Source of the DNA: Bacteroidales bacterium
Lineage (GTDB): Bacteria; Bacteroidota; Bacteroidia; Bacteroidales; Muribaculaceae
Reading direction: 5' to 3'
DNA length: 48,861 nt
NCBI GenBank assembly: GCA_029218425.1
Contig: JAQXRH010000039.1
Coordinates: 1 to 48,861, forward strand
Shown here: positions 35,804-43,745 of the stretch, in pieces
Layout: every line of letters starts with the position of its first letter
Position numbering within the stretch: position 1 is the first letter of the stretch
Translations under genes and position numbers: made by a program
Notes under the pieces: model-generated
What the model was told of the DNA's origin: nothing
The model's input: only the letters and a program-made list of their open reading frames with translations
Databases searched by the model: none

Positions 35804-36388
35804 TTATTCCGATAGTTCGTCAAGTGTGATAAGGTTGCTCATCAAGGCATATACGGTCAGACCGGCGGCGGAGTGTATTTCGAGCTTGGCGGCAATGTTT
35901 CGCCGGTGGGTCATGACGGTGTTGACTGAAACATTGCAGTGGGCTGCAATTTCTTTGTTGGACAGTCCTTTGACCACTCCAATTATTATTTCCTTCTCGC
36001 GTTGTGTCAGTTCGGATGCCGAGCCTGTGCTCTTTCGGTTGTTGAAGAGTGAAGTAATGGACTGTTGGATAGTGGCTTCGGAGTCGTAGATGGAGATTGA
36101 GGCATCGAATGCCTTCACATAGTGTTGCGGTAGGGCGGTGTGATATAGTAGTACGATTTTGACTTTGGGCGATGATTGCCTTAGGGCATGTATTGTGTCG
36201 GCGTGTAGTGCCAATGGGTCGCCAATGAATATGTCGGCGTTGGCGGGAAGCACCGGGGCATTGGCGAGGGCTGCCGGGTCGATGGCGCGGAAGCTTATCG
36301 ACATCTCTCGTATGTTGCGCAAAATGCTGCAGATGCCGTTGAACTCAATGGGCGACGGGGTGCATAATATGACATTGAGGTGTCTCAT
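35804..36388 (-). CDS. LuxR/NarL-type transcriptional regulator with divergent receiver
   Basis: A 194-aa regulator. The C-terminal 65 residues are a GerE/LuxR helix-turn-helix: LTQREKEIIIGVVKGLSNKE, then HCNVSVNTVMTHRRNIAAKL. The N-terminal 125 residues look like a degenerate receiver (NVILCTPSPIEFNGICSILR, ADIFIGDPLA, VKIVLLYHT). The normal acidic pair is missing, so phosphorylation is doubtful and another signal is likely. Its start overlaps the stop of the upstream hemerythrin-domain gene by four bases. The two are therefore made together, and the sensor may be that protein. Confidence 0.88.
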   Translation of the reverse strand: MRHLNVILCTPSPIEFNGICSILRNIREMSISFRAIDPAALANAPVLPANADIFIGDPLALHADTIHALRQSSPKVKIVLLYHTALPQHYVKAFDASISIYDSEATIQQSITSLFNNRKSTGSASELTQREKEIIIGVVKGLSNKEIAAHCNVSVNTVMTHRRNIAAKLEIHSAAGLTVYALMSNLITLDELSE

Positions 36389-37068
36389 TTTCGCGATTTG
36401 TTTTCAAGGTCGTACACCATTGGTATAAGCAGATTGTTTTCGATGTCGGAGTGGGAGGCGAGGTCTTCTTCGCAATTGTAGATGTCGACCAACACGTCGT
36501 ACATCAGATTGGGCACCGTGGTGCGGTAGTATCGCAAGATGATGTTTTTAAGCTCGGCAAGCGCACCGCCTACTTCTTCGTGATTGCGTTCGAAAATTTC
36601 GATGTTGTAAGCCGATTTTTTACCGTCGATGAGAGCTTGCACGTAGGGAAATACGTTGCGTTCTTCATATCGGAAATGGTCTTCGACTTTTTTGACGAAC
36701 GTGTCAAAGAATTTGAGTATGAGGCTGTTTGTGGAGTTGGCCTCTATTTCGAGGGCGGCGACGAGGTTTTTGCGTATGTGGTTGAACTTGTAGTTGGTGA
36801 AGTAGTCGTGGGAATTTTTCAGGAATTTGACTACTTCTAAAGGAGAAACCACGCTAATGAATGCCGAGTCGATGATGCCGGTGCGTATATAGTTGAGCAC
36901 AAGTATCAATGCTTTTACGTCGATGGCGTTGCGGCGGCACACGTCGTCGAGGGTCTCATTGCCTACGCCTAAAGGGATTGAGAAACGGCTTAGCAACGGG
37001 AGGATGGAGTAGTCGTCGTTGATGATGTCGATAATGACGTCGTCGGTATGGAGTTGGCGTGGTTGCAT
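36385..37068 (-). CDS. Hemerythrin-domain protein (ScdA/YtfE-like)
   Basis: A 227-aa protein from ATG 37068 (MQPRQLHTDDV). The N-terminal 80 residues resemble the small helical domain that precedes hemerythrin in ScdA/YtfE iron-sulphur repair proteins (LLSRFSIPLGVGNETLDDVC). The C-terminal domain is a four-helix hemerythrin fold with likely di-iron ligands. These are His in NSHDYFTNYKFNHIR, His and Glu in DHFRYEERNVFPY, His in FERNHEEVGG, and His/Glu in ASHSDIENNL. Such proteins bind O2 or NO at a di-iron centre or repair damaged clusters. Coupling by ATGA overlap to a LuxR-type regulator suggests a redox-sensing pair (inference). Confidence 0.85.
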   Translation of the reverse strand: MQPRQLHTDDVIIDIINDDYSILPLLSRFSIPLGVGNETLDDVCRRNAIDVKALILVLNYIRTGIIDSAFISVVSPLEVVKFLKNSHDYFTNYKFNHIRKNLVAALEIEANSTNSLILKFFDTFVKKVEDHFRYEERNVFPYVQALIDGKKSAYNIEIFERNHEEVGGALAELKNIILRYYRTTVPNLMYDVLVDIYNCEEDLASHSDIENNLLIPMVYDLENKSRK

Positions 37069-37143
37069 CGTTGTTGGATTATGGCAAATTGTTAAAGTGG
37101 GAGAGATGGTTGTTGGCGCCGTGGGGGCAAAGTGGCGCATCGT

Positions 37144-37623
37144 TTAGTTGAAGTCGTCCTCGTCGAAGTCGAAGTTGTAGCGGTCATCGGTGTCGAAGTC
37201 GTCGGTGTCGAAGTCCCAACCGTCGTTGACTTCCTCGGCGAAGCGGGCGAGCTCGCGCCCTTCGCGTTTGGTGGGGCGTCCAAGGCCTTTCCGGCGGTCG
37301 ATAAATCCAGATATCTTGACCACGTCGAGCAGGTCGTATTGCGCTTGTGGCGTTATGTTTTCCATGTAGTCGGGCACTAAGCGGGCGCCGAGCCGGTTTT
37401 CGGTCAATGCTTTTACGCGAAATGAATAGGTGATTGGCGGCTTGCGTACGTGCACAGTATCGCCTACCTTGATGAGCCGTGACGGTTTGACTACGACGGC
37501 GCTGTCGGGTGCGGCACCGACGCTGACACGTCCTTTTTTGCACGAGTCGGTGGCAACGGTGCGGGTTTTGAATATTCGCATTGCCCACAGCCATTTGTCG
37601 ATGCGCTCTTCGCTCTTAGCCAT
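37144..37623 (-). CDS. S4-domain RNA-binding protein (Hsp15-like)
   Basis: A 159-aa protein with an N-terminal S4 domain (RIDKWLWAMRIFKTRTVATD, then CKKGRVSVG), the hallmark of Hsp15/HslR. HslR binds free 50S subunits carrying nascent chains and helps recycle them, a role related to Pth, which is encoded just upstream in the same operon with a 2-bp gap. The C-terminal tail is highly acidic with repeated FDTDD motifs and ends in DEDDFN; this tail is not in E. coli HslR. The middle contains GRPTKREGRELARF, a conserved patch. Confidence 0.9.
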   Translation of the reverse strand: MAKSEERIDKWLWAMRIFKTRTVATDSCKKGRVSVGAAPDSAVVVKPSRLIKVGDTVHVRKPPITYSFRVKALTENRLGARLVPDYMENITPQAQYDLLDVVKISGFIDRRKGLGRPTKREGRELARFAEEVNDGWDFDTDDFDTDDRYNFDFDEDDFN

Positions 37624-37625
37624 GA

Positions 37626-38189
37626 TTATTTATTGTTGAAATTGCACATTGCAAATTGTAAACCTGAAAGGACGAAAGCTTTGATGGCATCGACAGCTAC
37701 GTCGATGCGGGTGGGTAGCTTCTGCCGTTCGTCGAGGGTGAAATGCCCGAGCACATAGTCAATCTGGCAACCTCGGGGGAAATTGTCGCCGATGCCGAAG
37801 CGCAAGCGAGGGTAGGACTGCGTGCCGAGCATCTGGGCTATGTTTTTGAGCCCGTTGTGGCCGGCATCGGAGCCCGACGGCTTGATGCGTATGGCGCCGA
37901 AAGGCAGTGCAATGTCGTCGACTATCACGAGGATGTTGTCGAGTTCAATTTTCTCTTTCTCCTTCCAATAGCGCACGGCGTTGCCCGACAGGTTCATGTA
38001 GGTCGACGGCTTGAGCAATACCATCTGCTGGTTTTTGAGGCGGCATTGCGCTACGTCGCCGTAACGCTCGGTAGTAAAAGAAGTATTGGACGCCTCGGCT
38101 AAGGCATCCAATACTTTAAAACCTATGTTGTGGCGGGTACCTCGGTATTCGTCGCCGATGTTACCCAATCCTACAATAAGATATTTCAT
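37626..38189 (-). CDS. pth: Peptidyl-tRNA hydrolase
   Basis: Frees tRNA from prematurely released peptidyl-tRNA. The protein is 187 aa. Seen: MKYLIVGLGNIGDEYRGTRH with Asn10 and catalytic His20, then PSTYMNLSG with its conserved Asn, DDIALPFG, and GSDAGHNGLKNI with the conserved His/Asn. The RLRFGIG motif and a C-terminal helix follow. It lies between rplY (11 bp upstream) and the S4 protein. The rplY-pth order is common in bacteria. Confidence 0.97.
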   Translation of the reverse strand: MKYLIVGLGNIGDEYRGTRHNIGFKVLDALAEASNTSFTTERYGDVAQCRLKNQQMVLLKPSTYMNLSGNAVRYWKEKEKIELDNILVIVDDIALPFGAIRIKPSGSDAGHNGLKNIAQMLGTQSYPRLRFGIGDNFPRGCQIDYVLGHFTLDERQKLPTRIDVAVDAIKAFVLSGLQFAMCNFNNK

Positions 38190-38200
38190 CTAAGGGCAAA

Positions 38201-38851
38201 TTATTTAGCAGCGTTGGCCTGGGCACCACGTGCAGCACGAGTGAGCTGAACGGCGCAGACAACGGCGTTCTTGGCGTTGACCAATTCGAGGCCTTCGAAG
38301 TTGAGCTCTCCGACTTGGAGCGATTTGCCAAGGCCGAGGTTGTCGACATTGATGACGAGGCGCTCGGGAATATTGGTGTATATAGCGCGCACTTTGAGCT
38401 TCTTCATAGAGAGGCTGAGCTTACCACCGGCTTTGACACCTTCGGCGTGGCCTTCGAGCTTCACGGGCACTTCTACGGTGACGGGCTTCTTGTCGTTTAC
38501 TTCGAGGAAATCCATGTGGAGGATGGTGTCCTTAACGGGCTGGAATTGGATTTCTTTGAGCACGGCCATTTTCTTAGAACCGTTGTATTCGAGCTCTACA
38601 ACGAAGATGTCGGGGGTGTAGACGAGCTTGCGAACGGCGTCGTTGGTGACGGTAAGGTCGGTGGTGATGATACCTTTGTTGTTGCCGATTTCTACCAATT
38701 TTTCGCCGGCGTTGAGCTTGCCGTTGTAGGGGAGTTCAACGATGTCGCTACCGTTGAGCACTACGGGGATTTTACCTTCGCTGCGGAGAGTTTTAGCAGC
38801 TTTCTTGCCGAGGTCGGTACGAGGCTCGGCGGCCAATTTAAATACTTCCAT
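38201..38851 (-). CDS. rplY: 50S ribosomal protein L25/general stress protein Ctc
   Basis: Binds 5S rRNA on the large ribosomal subunit. The protein is 216 aa, the long CTC form: an L25 domain (about 5-95, with RTDLGKKAAKTLRSEGKIPV and ILHMDFLEV), then the TL5 beta domain. The tail is Ala-rich and basic. It is the first gene of the rplY-pth-S4 operon, with an excellent promoter 84 bp upstream. Confidence 0.97.
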   Translation of the reverse strand: MEVFKLAAEPRTDLGKKAAKTLRSEGKIPVVLNGSDIVELPYNGKLNAGEKLVEIGNNKGIITTDLTVTNDAVRKLVYTPDIFVVELEYNGSKKMAVLKEIQFQPVKDTILHMDFLEVNDKKPVTVEVPVKLEGHAEGVKAGGKLSLSMKKLKVRAIYTNIPERLVINVDNLGLGKSLQVGELNFEGLELVNAKNAVVCAVQLTRAARGAQANAAK

Positions 38852-38934
38852 TGTTTGTTTTAATTAATTGTGTTACTCAAAATTAAGTTATGCTCCTTAA
38901 TTTCCCATCACACGGGGATGCTAAAAAGCGACTG

Positions 38935-38966
38935 CAAATTTAATAATTTTTTTTCTAACTGGCAAA
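38935..38966 (-). promoter_or_regulatory. Promoter of the rplY-pth operon
   Basis: The minus strand has TTTG (38966-38963), 20 bp, then TAAATTTG (38942-38935), a full consensus match. The leader of about 80 nt contains short inverted repeats but no recognised ribosomal-protein autoregulatory motif. The 335-bp gap to the next gene otherwise holds only AT-rich DNA and the plus-strand box at 39162. Confidence 0.78.
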
Positions 38967-39161
38967 TATTTTTCCAATGGCTACGTTTTTTGCGTTTTTT
39001 GGGCTTTTGGCGGCGTTTTTTGGCTCGATTTCGGCGGTGAATGTAGTGGGGTAATATATATTTTCGTGGGGAAGCCGATGGGTGGTTATAATAATTAATG
39101 AGTAGGGGCATGATGGAACAAATTGGAACAAATAGGATTAGCATGGATTAAAATAAACGAT

Positions 39162-39169
39162 TATTTTTG
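39162..39169 (+). promoter_or_regulatory. -7 promoter box upstream of the gene at 39187
   Basis: TATTTTTG fits TAnnTTTG and lies 17 bp before the ATG, implying a leader of only about 13 nt. There is no clear -33 match. Confidence 0.45.
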
Positions 39170-39186
39170 CAATAAAAATAAACAAG

Positions 39187-39789
39187 ATGGCAGAACGAAA
39201 GATAAAATACCCTCAAGAGTTGATAGCCACGCTGCGTGCGGAGGTTGAAAACGTGGTCAATCGACGCATAGTGTCGCCGGCCGATTTCGATTTCCTCTCG
39301 CAAGCCATCCTCGAAGCGGTGAAGCAATCGATATCTCCTACGACGCTCAAGCGGTTGTGGGGATATGTGAAAGACGTAGGCTCGGCCTACAGTCCCGAGC
39401 GCTTTACTCTATGTGTGCTTGCCGCGTTTGTTGGCTACCGTGACATTGAAGATTTCATAGATAATTTTGGTGCCGACGAGTCGATGTCGCAGTCGAGCAA
39501 TTATTTTGGCACGACTATCAATGCCAATGAGATATCGGCTGATGCGGCCGTCGAACTGCGTTGGCCGCCCGACCGCCGATGCTTGTTGCGCCGCATGGAT
39601 GGCAGTAGGTTTGAAGTGATAGAGTCGGAAAATGCCAAGTTGCAGAAAGGGGATGTGGTAGAATTTCCGTCTCTGACACAGAACGCCCCGGCATATTTTT
39701 CAAAAGTAGAACGTCCTGGCAGCGCGGCCGTCCACACTTATGTGGCTGGCACCCGTACAGGAATAACCTATCGCATTATCACACCATAG
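39187..39789 (+). CDS. Hypothetical cytosolic protein (200 aa)
   Basis: Not recognised. It has no signal peptide or membrane segment. The N-terminal half is helical with a possible DNA-binding look (FLSQAILEAVKQSISPTTLK, then RLWGYVKDVGSAYSPERFTL). The motif SPTTLKRLWGY recurs in Bacteroidetes regulators of unknown role. The C-terminal half is beta-rich (VELRWPPDRRCLLRRMDGSR, VIESENAKLQKGDVVEFPSL) and could bind a ligand. It stands alone between the rplY promoter and a lipoprotein gene. Confidence 0.75.
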   Translation: MAERKIKYPQELIATLRAEVENVVNRRIVSPADFDFLSQAILEAVKQSISPTTLKRLWGYVKDVGSAYSPERFTLCVLAAFVGYRDIEDFIDNFGADESMSQSSNYFGTTINANEISADAAVELRWPPDRRCLLRRMDGSRFEVIESENAKLQKGDVVEFPSLTQNAPAYFSKVERPGSAAVHTYVAGTRTGITYRIITP

Positions 39790-39925
39790 CATAACGCAAT
39801 AAATCACATATCATAATTCATTGGCCATTGTGCCAAGATTTATCCGGAGAGATTGTAAAGGCTTGACGGACGGCTACAACTATGCCTAAATTTTGGAATA
39901 CCATTTTTTTTAAAATTTATGTAAT

Positions 39926-40642
39926 ATGAAAGAAATCAGATTATTAACTATTGCGATGGCAACAATGCTGCTCGCAACGTCGTGTGGCGGATCGTCAGAC
40001 GGCAACAATGAAGAACAAAACAAACTTGCAGAAAGCGTGACTGTCAAGCCGAGTCAAACCGAGGTCAAGGGCGACCTCAAGGGATGCTTTGAGGTGGTTG
40101 ATAGAAGCTATGATGCTACAGTAGACATTGTATATGACTATGTGCTAAGCGTAGAGCTGAAACGCACATCGAATGAATTGCCATACGACCGCGACAATGT
40201 GGCAGGTTTTGACAAAATGGGCGACGGGTCGACGGAATATTGCGCCGGATTTGGATTGGAGTTGCTTGATGCAAATGGTGGGGTGGTTGAAGTTAAGGCA
40301 GTCAATAGCTATAACAGTTATAGTGATGATCAGATCTCAGTATTGCGATTGCTCCCCGACGATACAGCTATCGCACGATTTAAGATAGACTCTGATAAGA
40401 TGGCAAAAGCGGTAAGTTTCCGTGTCATATCATCGTTAATGCCCAACAAAAAGGAGAAAAAGGACGACACGCACGCCTCGGCAGATGTTGACGTGCCGAC
40501 AACCGACGGAGATATCAGCTCAACCGAAGTTCCCGACGTAGACGTAACCATGGAAGATGCGTTGAATGCTGTCGATGCTGCAAATAGGGCCATGGATGCT
40601 GGAATTAAGGTGCTCGATGCAGTCAATAGCATGTACAATTAA
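39926..40642 (+). CDS. Lipoprotein of unknown function (238 aa)
   Basis: Not recognised. The signal peptide MKEIRLLTIAMATMLLATS ends at Cys20, followed by GGSSDGNNEEQN, so it is a lipoprotein, though less clearly surface-directed than the GLUG proteins. The central part is a beta-rich domain (GCFEVVDRSYDATVDIVYDY). Toward the C-terminus is a Lys/Asp-rich linker. The last 40 residues are a helix with repeated DAxNxxxDA spacing (MEDALNAVDAANRAMDAGIK), possibly a coiled coil. It precedes a small membrane protein gene by 64 bp. Confidence 0.75.
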   Translation: MKEIRLLTIAMATMLLATSCGGSSDGNNEEQNKLAESVTVKPSQTEVKGDLKGCFEVVDRSYDATVDIVYDYVLSVELKRTSNELPYDRDNVAGFDKMGDGSTEYCAGFGLELLDANGGVVEVKAVNSYNSYSDDQISVLRLLPDDTAIARFKIDSDKMAKAVSFRVISSLMPNKKEKKDDTHASADVDVPTTDGDISSTEVPDVDVTMEDALNAVDAANRAMDAGIKVLDAVNSMYN

Positions 40643-40706
40643 AGTGCTCCACCTAATTTATGAATAAATTTCATTACTTTATTTTAAACCTTAAAAAAAT
40701 ATTATT

Positions 40707-41192
40707 ATGGAAATTGCAGGATTGGCATTGATGGGAATAGGCCTACTGGGCTGCTTTATAAACAAAATTCCCGGTCCGTTAATTGCGTTTATTGGACTTT
40801 TAATTATTAATTTTGCGACCAAGCTTGATATCCCAACCGAGATAATCATAGTGTGCGGCGTGCTGTCGGTCATCAGTTTGATTATTAATGTCAAGTTGGT
40901 GCCGGCGCTAATAGCCAAGATACATCCCTACGGCAAAGGGGGTAGCTGGGGCGCATTCGTAGGATCGGTGGCCGGTCTGGTGGTGCTTACAGGCGACAGC
41001 ATCGTGCTTGCCATAGCAATGATGGTCGGATTGCCATTCGTGTTTGCCTGGTTGTTTGAGCTTATCAGCACCCGTAGCATCAAGGAATGTAGCAAACGCG
41101 CATGTTCGGCATTCATCGTCTACTTGGTGTCAACCGTAATCAAGATTGCCGTAGTGGCACTCAGCTTCAAATTTACGCTCGAAGAGATGTAA
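40707..41192 (+). CDS. DUF456-family membrane protein
   Basis: A 161-aa inner-membrane protein with four or five hydrophobic segments. The family's duplicated pattern is seen: GLLGCFINKIPGPLIAFIGL near the start, and GKGGSWGAFVGSVAGLVVLT in the middle. The C-terminal half has RSIKECSKRACSAFIVYLVS and one more helix. DUF456 has no assigned function. It probably shares a transcript with the lipoprotein upstream. Confidence 0.85.
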   Translation: MEIAGLALMGIGLLGCFINKIPGPLIAFIGLLIINFATKLDIPTEIIIVCGVLSVISLIINVKLVPALIAKIHPYGKGGSWGAFVGSVAGLVVLTGDSIVLAIAMMVGLPFVFAWLFELISTRSIKECSKRACSAFIVYLVSTVIKIAVVALSFKFTLEEM

Positions 41193-41286
41193 TAACGATA
41201 GATTCGAAAAAACTGAAAATTTGAAGAAAATATGCGACTGCTCGCAAAAATGTTTCGGAAAATGTTTTAAAATTAAAAAGTTTTAA

Positions 41287-41294
41287 TAATTTTG
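41287..41294 (+). promoter_or_regulatory. -7 promoter box for the structured leader at 41301
   Basis: TAATTTTG fits TAnnTTTG. The region upstream is AT-rich without an exact TTTG at -33. It places transcription start near 41300, at the beginning of a highly paired 280-nt stretch. Confidence 0.5.
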
Positions 41295-41299
41295 CATAA

Positions 41300-41578
41300 C
41301 AACATACCGAAACACGGAAAGTGTTTAGCTAAGTTCTCGCTATTGAACCTATGAAATTCAATAGACAAGAGAAATTGAGCTAACCTACCGACAGCTGTAT
41401 TCAATCGTCATGGTCTATGGCGACCGGATATGCAGTGTGGGCAGTCGCTTATTTCATTGTCGAGGCATTCCTAGGGCCCAATAGCTGAAATAAGCTAACG
41501 GGCTCACACTTTTCGGATCTAATACCAATTCCCTCACACTGAGCCCTGCGAGGATAATTACACGACCACACCCTTGCA
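41300..41578 (+). ncRNA. Structured leader RNA with alternative pairings
   Basis: There is no gene in this 279-nt stretch, but strong pairing. Hairpin 1 combines TTAGCT/AGCTAA (41325-41330, 41378-41383), TTCTC/GAGAA (41334-41338, 41369-41373) and CTATTGAA/TTCAATAG (41340-41347, 41357-41364). Hairpin 2 is the perfect 10-bp GCTTATTTCA/TGAAATAAGC (41447-41456, 41486-41495), closed by AGTGTG/CACACT (41434-41439, 41505-41510). A rival stem, GGGCTCA/TGAGCCC (41500-41506, 41540-41546), cannot form together with the closing stem. A second CACACT (41535-41540) can also pair with AGTGTG. This looks like a regulatory leader for the gene at 41579, or an independent RNA. I matched it to no known riboswitch. 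Confidence 0.6.
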
Positions 41579-42196
41579 ATGGCTAAAATAGAAGTAAATC
41601 AAGGTGATACAATCGTCCTCAATAGAATGTATGTCGGCGACTATCTGACCAATAATCTTGGCCATGAAGTGATCAATATGTTTCAAGCCGACAATGGAGG
41701 GAATTATATTTACCTAAACTCGACAGGCGATTTTGTAAATGCCCACAAAGGACAGGTGCGCTATATGCTATTTGTAAAGTATTATGGCATAGGCGAAGTA
41801 GAAGTGATAGGTATGGCAACCGGCTTGCGTGATATATATGATGCCGACATGAAGTTAGCGGAGAAAAATAATGGTGTGAATCAGAAAATATTTGATGCGC
41901 AACAGGCTTTTGCAAAATCAGAGGGTGGAATTACTTATGGTGGAGCCCCAATATTTAAAATCTTTGGACAATCAGAACAGCAAAGCGTCTTCATAACATA
42001 TAAAGCACAAAAAGTATACGTGCCCAAAAGCGGTGTTCGCCTTTTCCTGAGATTTCATTTAGCCGATCCGTCGAAATGTCCGACGCATGCCGATAACGAC
42101 ATTGTCGTAATGCTTAAAGGATATCAACAAGCCAAGGCGTCGCTCAAGCAATACATATATCGCGAGGTTTCGTACATAGGTGATATCAGCAAATAA
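41579..42196 (+). CDS. Hypothetical protein (205 aa) behind a structured leader
   Basis: Not recognised. It has no signal peptide or membrane helix. The sequence alternates beta-like segments (GDTIVLNRMYVGDYLTNNLG, GNYIYLNSTGDF, VRYMLFVKYYGIGEVEVIG) with a helix around 90-115. A C-terminal beta region follows (VFITYKAQKVYVPKSGVRLF). It precedes the nuclease gene by 57 bp and may be its partner; a role in sensing or defence is only a guess from that neighbour. Confidence 0.75.
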   Translation: MAKIEVNQGDTIVLNRMYVGDYLTNNLGHEVINMFQADNGGNYIYLNSTGDFVNAHKGQVRYMLFVKYYGIGEVEVIGMATGLRDIYDADMKLAEKNNGVNQKIFDAQQAFAKSEGGITYGGAPIFKIFGQSEQQSVFITYKAQKVYVPKSGVRLFLRFHLADPSKCPTHADNDIVVMLKGYQQAKASLKQYIYREVSYIGDISK

Positions 42197-42253
42197 ATCA
42201 TTTACCACAAAAAGAATGACTATACTCAAATACGCAAAAGACTCATTGACGAC

Positions 42254-42973
42254 ATGTCGCTATGGGTTGAATCGACCAATAAAGTCGATAATGAGAAATT
42301 GCATGAGATAGTCCGCCGCAAAGTATCTTTATTTGATATATGTCAAATTCAGAACTCTGAAAACCTGTTCTCAAATGCTCTGGGATATTTCATAACGCGT
42401 AAAGAATACAATAAGTTATGGAATGATTTCTTTGGAAAATTCGATATAGAGTTGGGCGACAATTTTTCAGTGACGCGCGAAGAGTCGGCAAAGATTGAAG
42501 ATGCGAGATATAACAAGAAGAACCCCACTGGTGGACGTATTGACTTGATGATACGCACCCCCAAGGCAATGATCATCGTTGAGAACAAGATAAAATCGGA
42601 TATAAATAGTATCAAAGAAGATGGCGATGGTGCCCAATTGCTTAGATACTATAACTATGCAGAATATCTTGCTTGTGACAAAAATTCGCAAGATGCAGGT
42701 AAAGAAAGGCATTATATCGTATTGTCTCCACAATATAATGTGCCGGAGGTAAAGGAAGAACAGATGCGTAAGGCATATACATTTGTCACCTATAAAGACC
42801 TTTATGATTTCCTTGAAAAGAATAAATCGGTGTTTGAGCATGATGCCAATTTCGTGGCATTCTTTGAAACGATGAAACGGCACACCTATGAAAATGTAAA
42901 CGATTATCTGTACTATGACATGCAAGAAAAGTTCTTCCGTCGTATTGCGGATTATAATAACCAACCAGTGTGA
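42254..42973 (+). CDS. PD-(D/E)XK nuclease superfamily protein
   Basis: A 239-aa predicted nuclease. Seen: an N-terminal helix with conserved Glu (QNSENLFSNALGYFI, residue 36), then the catalytic hairpin GGRIDLMIRT with Asp97. After a 12-residue gap comes IIVENKIKS with Glu110 and Lys112 (the ExK pair). A helix QLLRYYNYAEYL and a strand RHYIVLSPQ complete the core fold. This matches the PDDEXK_4-like group often found in phage-defence and accessory islands. No methyltransferase or helicase is near, so it is not a classic restriction system. The substrate is unknown. Confidence 0.85.
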   Translation: MSLWVESTNKVDNEKLHEIVRRKVSLFDICQIQNSENLFSNALGYFITRKEYNKLWNDFFGKFDIELGDNFSVTREESAKIEDARYNKKNPTGGRIDLMIRTPKAMIIVENKIKSDINSIKEDGDGAQLLRYYNYAEYLACDKNSQDAGKERHYIVLSPQYNVPEVKEEQMRKAYTFVTYKDLYDFLEKNKSVFEHDANFVAFFETMKRHTYENVNDYLYYDMQEKFFRRIADYNNQPV

Positions 42974-43055
42974 TGTAAGTCATCTGAAAATCAACAACAT
43001 GTAGAAACCAATTCAAAACATTTTTTTATTATTAACTTTATTAATTAATTACATT

Positions 43056-43307
43056 ATGGCATTAAAAAAGACCGCTGACGGTACGGTTGATAAACGTACC
43101 AAGGAAGGGAAGGCAATTGCAGCCCGTATGGCAAAGGCAAGAGCTGCTGCTGCGAGAAAGAAATCCACGTCAACATCGAAAGTAAAGAAAACTTCTGATG
43201 GCACTGTTGACAAACGCACCAAGGAAGGGAAGGCTATTGCAGCCCGCATGGCAAAAGCCAGAGCATCGAGAAATAGTTTAAAAAATCGTTTGAAACGCTT
43301 ATTCTAA
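43056..43307 (+). CDS. Small basic protein with two near-identical 27-residue repeats
   Basis: Not recognised. It is 83 aa and strongly positive. Residues 4-30 and 44-70 are copies differing at one residue, each containing DGTVDKRTKEGKAIAARMAK. They are joined by a Lys/Ser/Thr linker, and the end is basic (LKNRLKRLF). The DNA copies also agree closely, with mostly third-position changes, so the duplication is old enough to be under selection on the protein. It may bind nucleic acid or the acidic protein encoded 10 bp downstream (inference). Confidence 0.75.
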   Translation: MALKKTADGTVDKRTKEGKAIAARMAKARAAAARKKSTSTSKVKKTSDGTVDKRTKEGKAIAARMAKARASRNSLKNRLKRLF

Positions 43308-43317
43308 AAAATACATT

Positions 43318-43728
43318 ATGAAAACTGATATATTAAATGTAGCTAAACTTGTAGCATCTACTGTATGGTCGGGCGGAGATTTTGACGAAGCCGAAAAAAG
43401 TGCCGTTGAAGAAGTGGCCGAAGCATTAGAATTTGATATTGCAAACTTCAGCAAAGCAGTTGACTTTGAAGTAGAAGCAATTAAAAATTATTCAGAAGAA
43501 GAGATAGGCACGTATATCATAGATGCGGCCGAAGGTGTTGATGAAGAAGATGCTGAAATAGTATTGGAAGCAGCTTTACAAGTGATAATTTCCGATAACG
43601 TTGTTGCGTATTCTGAAGTAAGCACTATGCTTTCAATCGCCGAAGCGCTTTCCATCGAAGAAGAAACAGCAATAATGCTATTGATAGATCTTGTTAAGAC
43701 AGAACCAGAACTCGAACTTGAATTTTAA
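43318..43728 (+). CDS. Acidic helical protein, TerB-like
   Basis: A 136-aa, very acidic, all-helical protein (AEKSAVEEVAEALEFDIANF, DEEDAEIVLEAALQVIISDN). The pattern of paired helices with Asp/Glu-rich turns resembles the TerB/DjlA-N fold, but the canonical DGxxxxxE metal motif is weak. It has no signal or membrane segment. Ten bp separate it from the basic repeat protein, and it is 17 bp before the OmpA-domain gene. A second, clearer TerB-like protein is encoded at 45045. The function is unknown. Confidence 0.65.
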   Translation: MKTDILNVAKLVASTVWSGGDFDEAEKSAVEEVAEALEFDIANFSKAVDFEVEAIKNYSEEEIGTYIIDAAEGVDEEDAEIVLEAALQVIISDNVVAYSEVSTMLSIAEALSIEEETAIMLLIDLVKTEPELELEF

Positions 43729-43745
43729 CGAAAAATAGTTGAATT

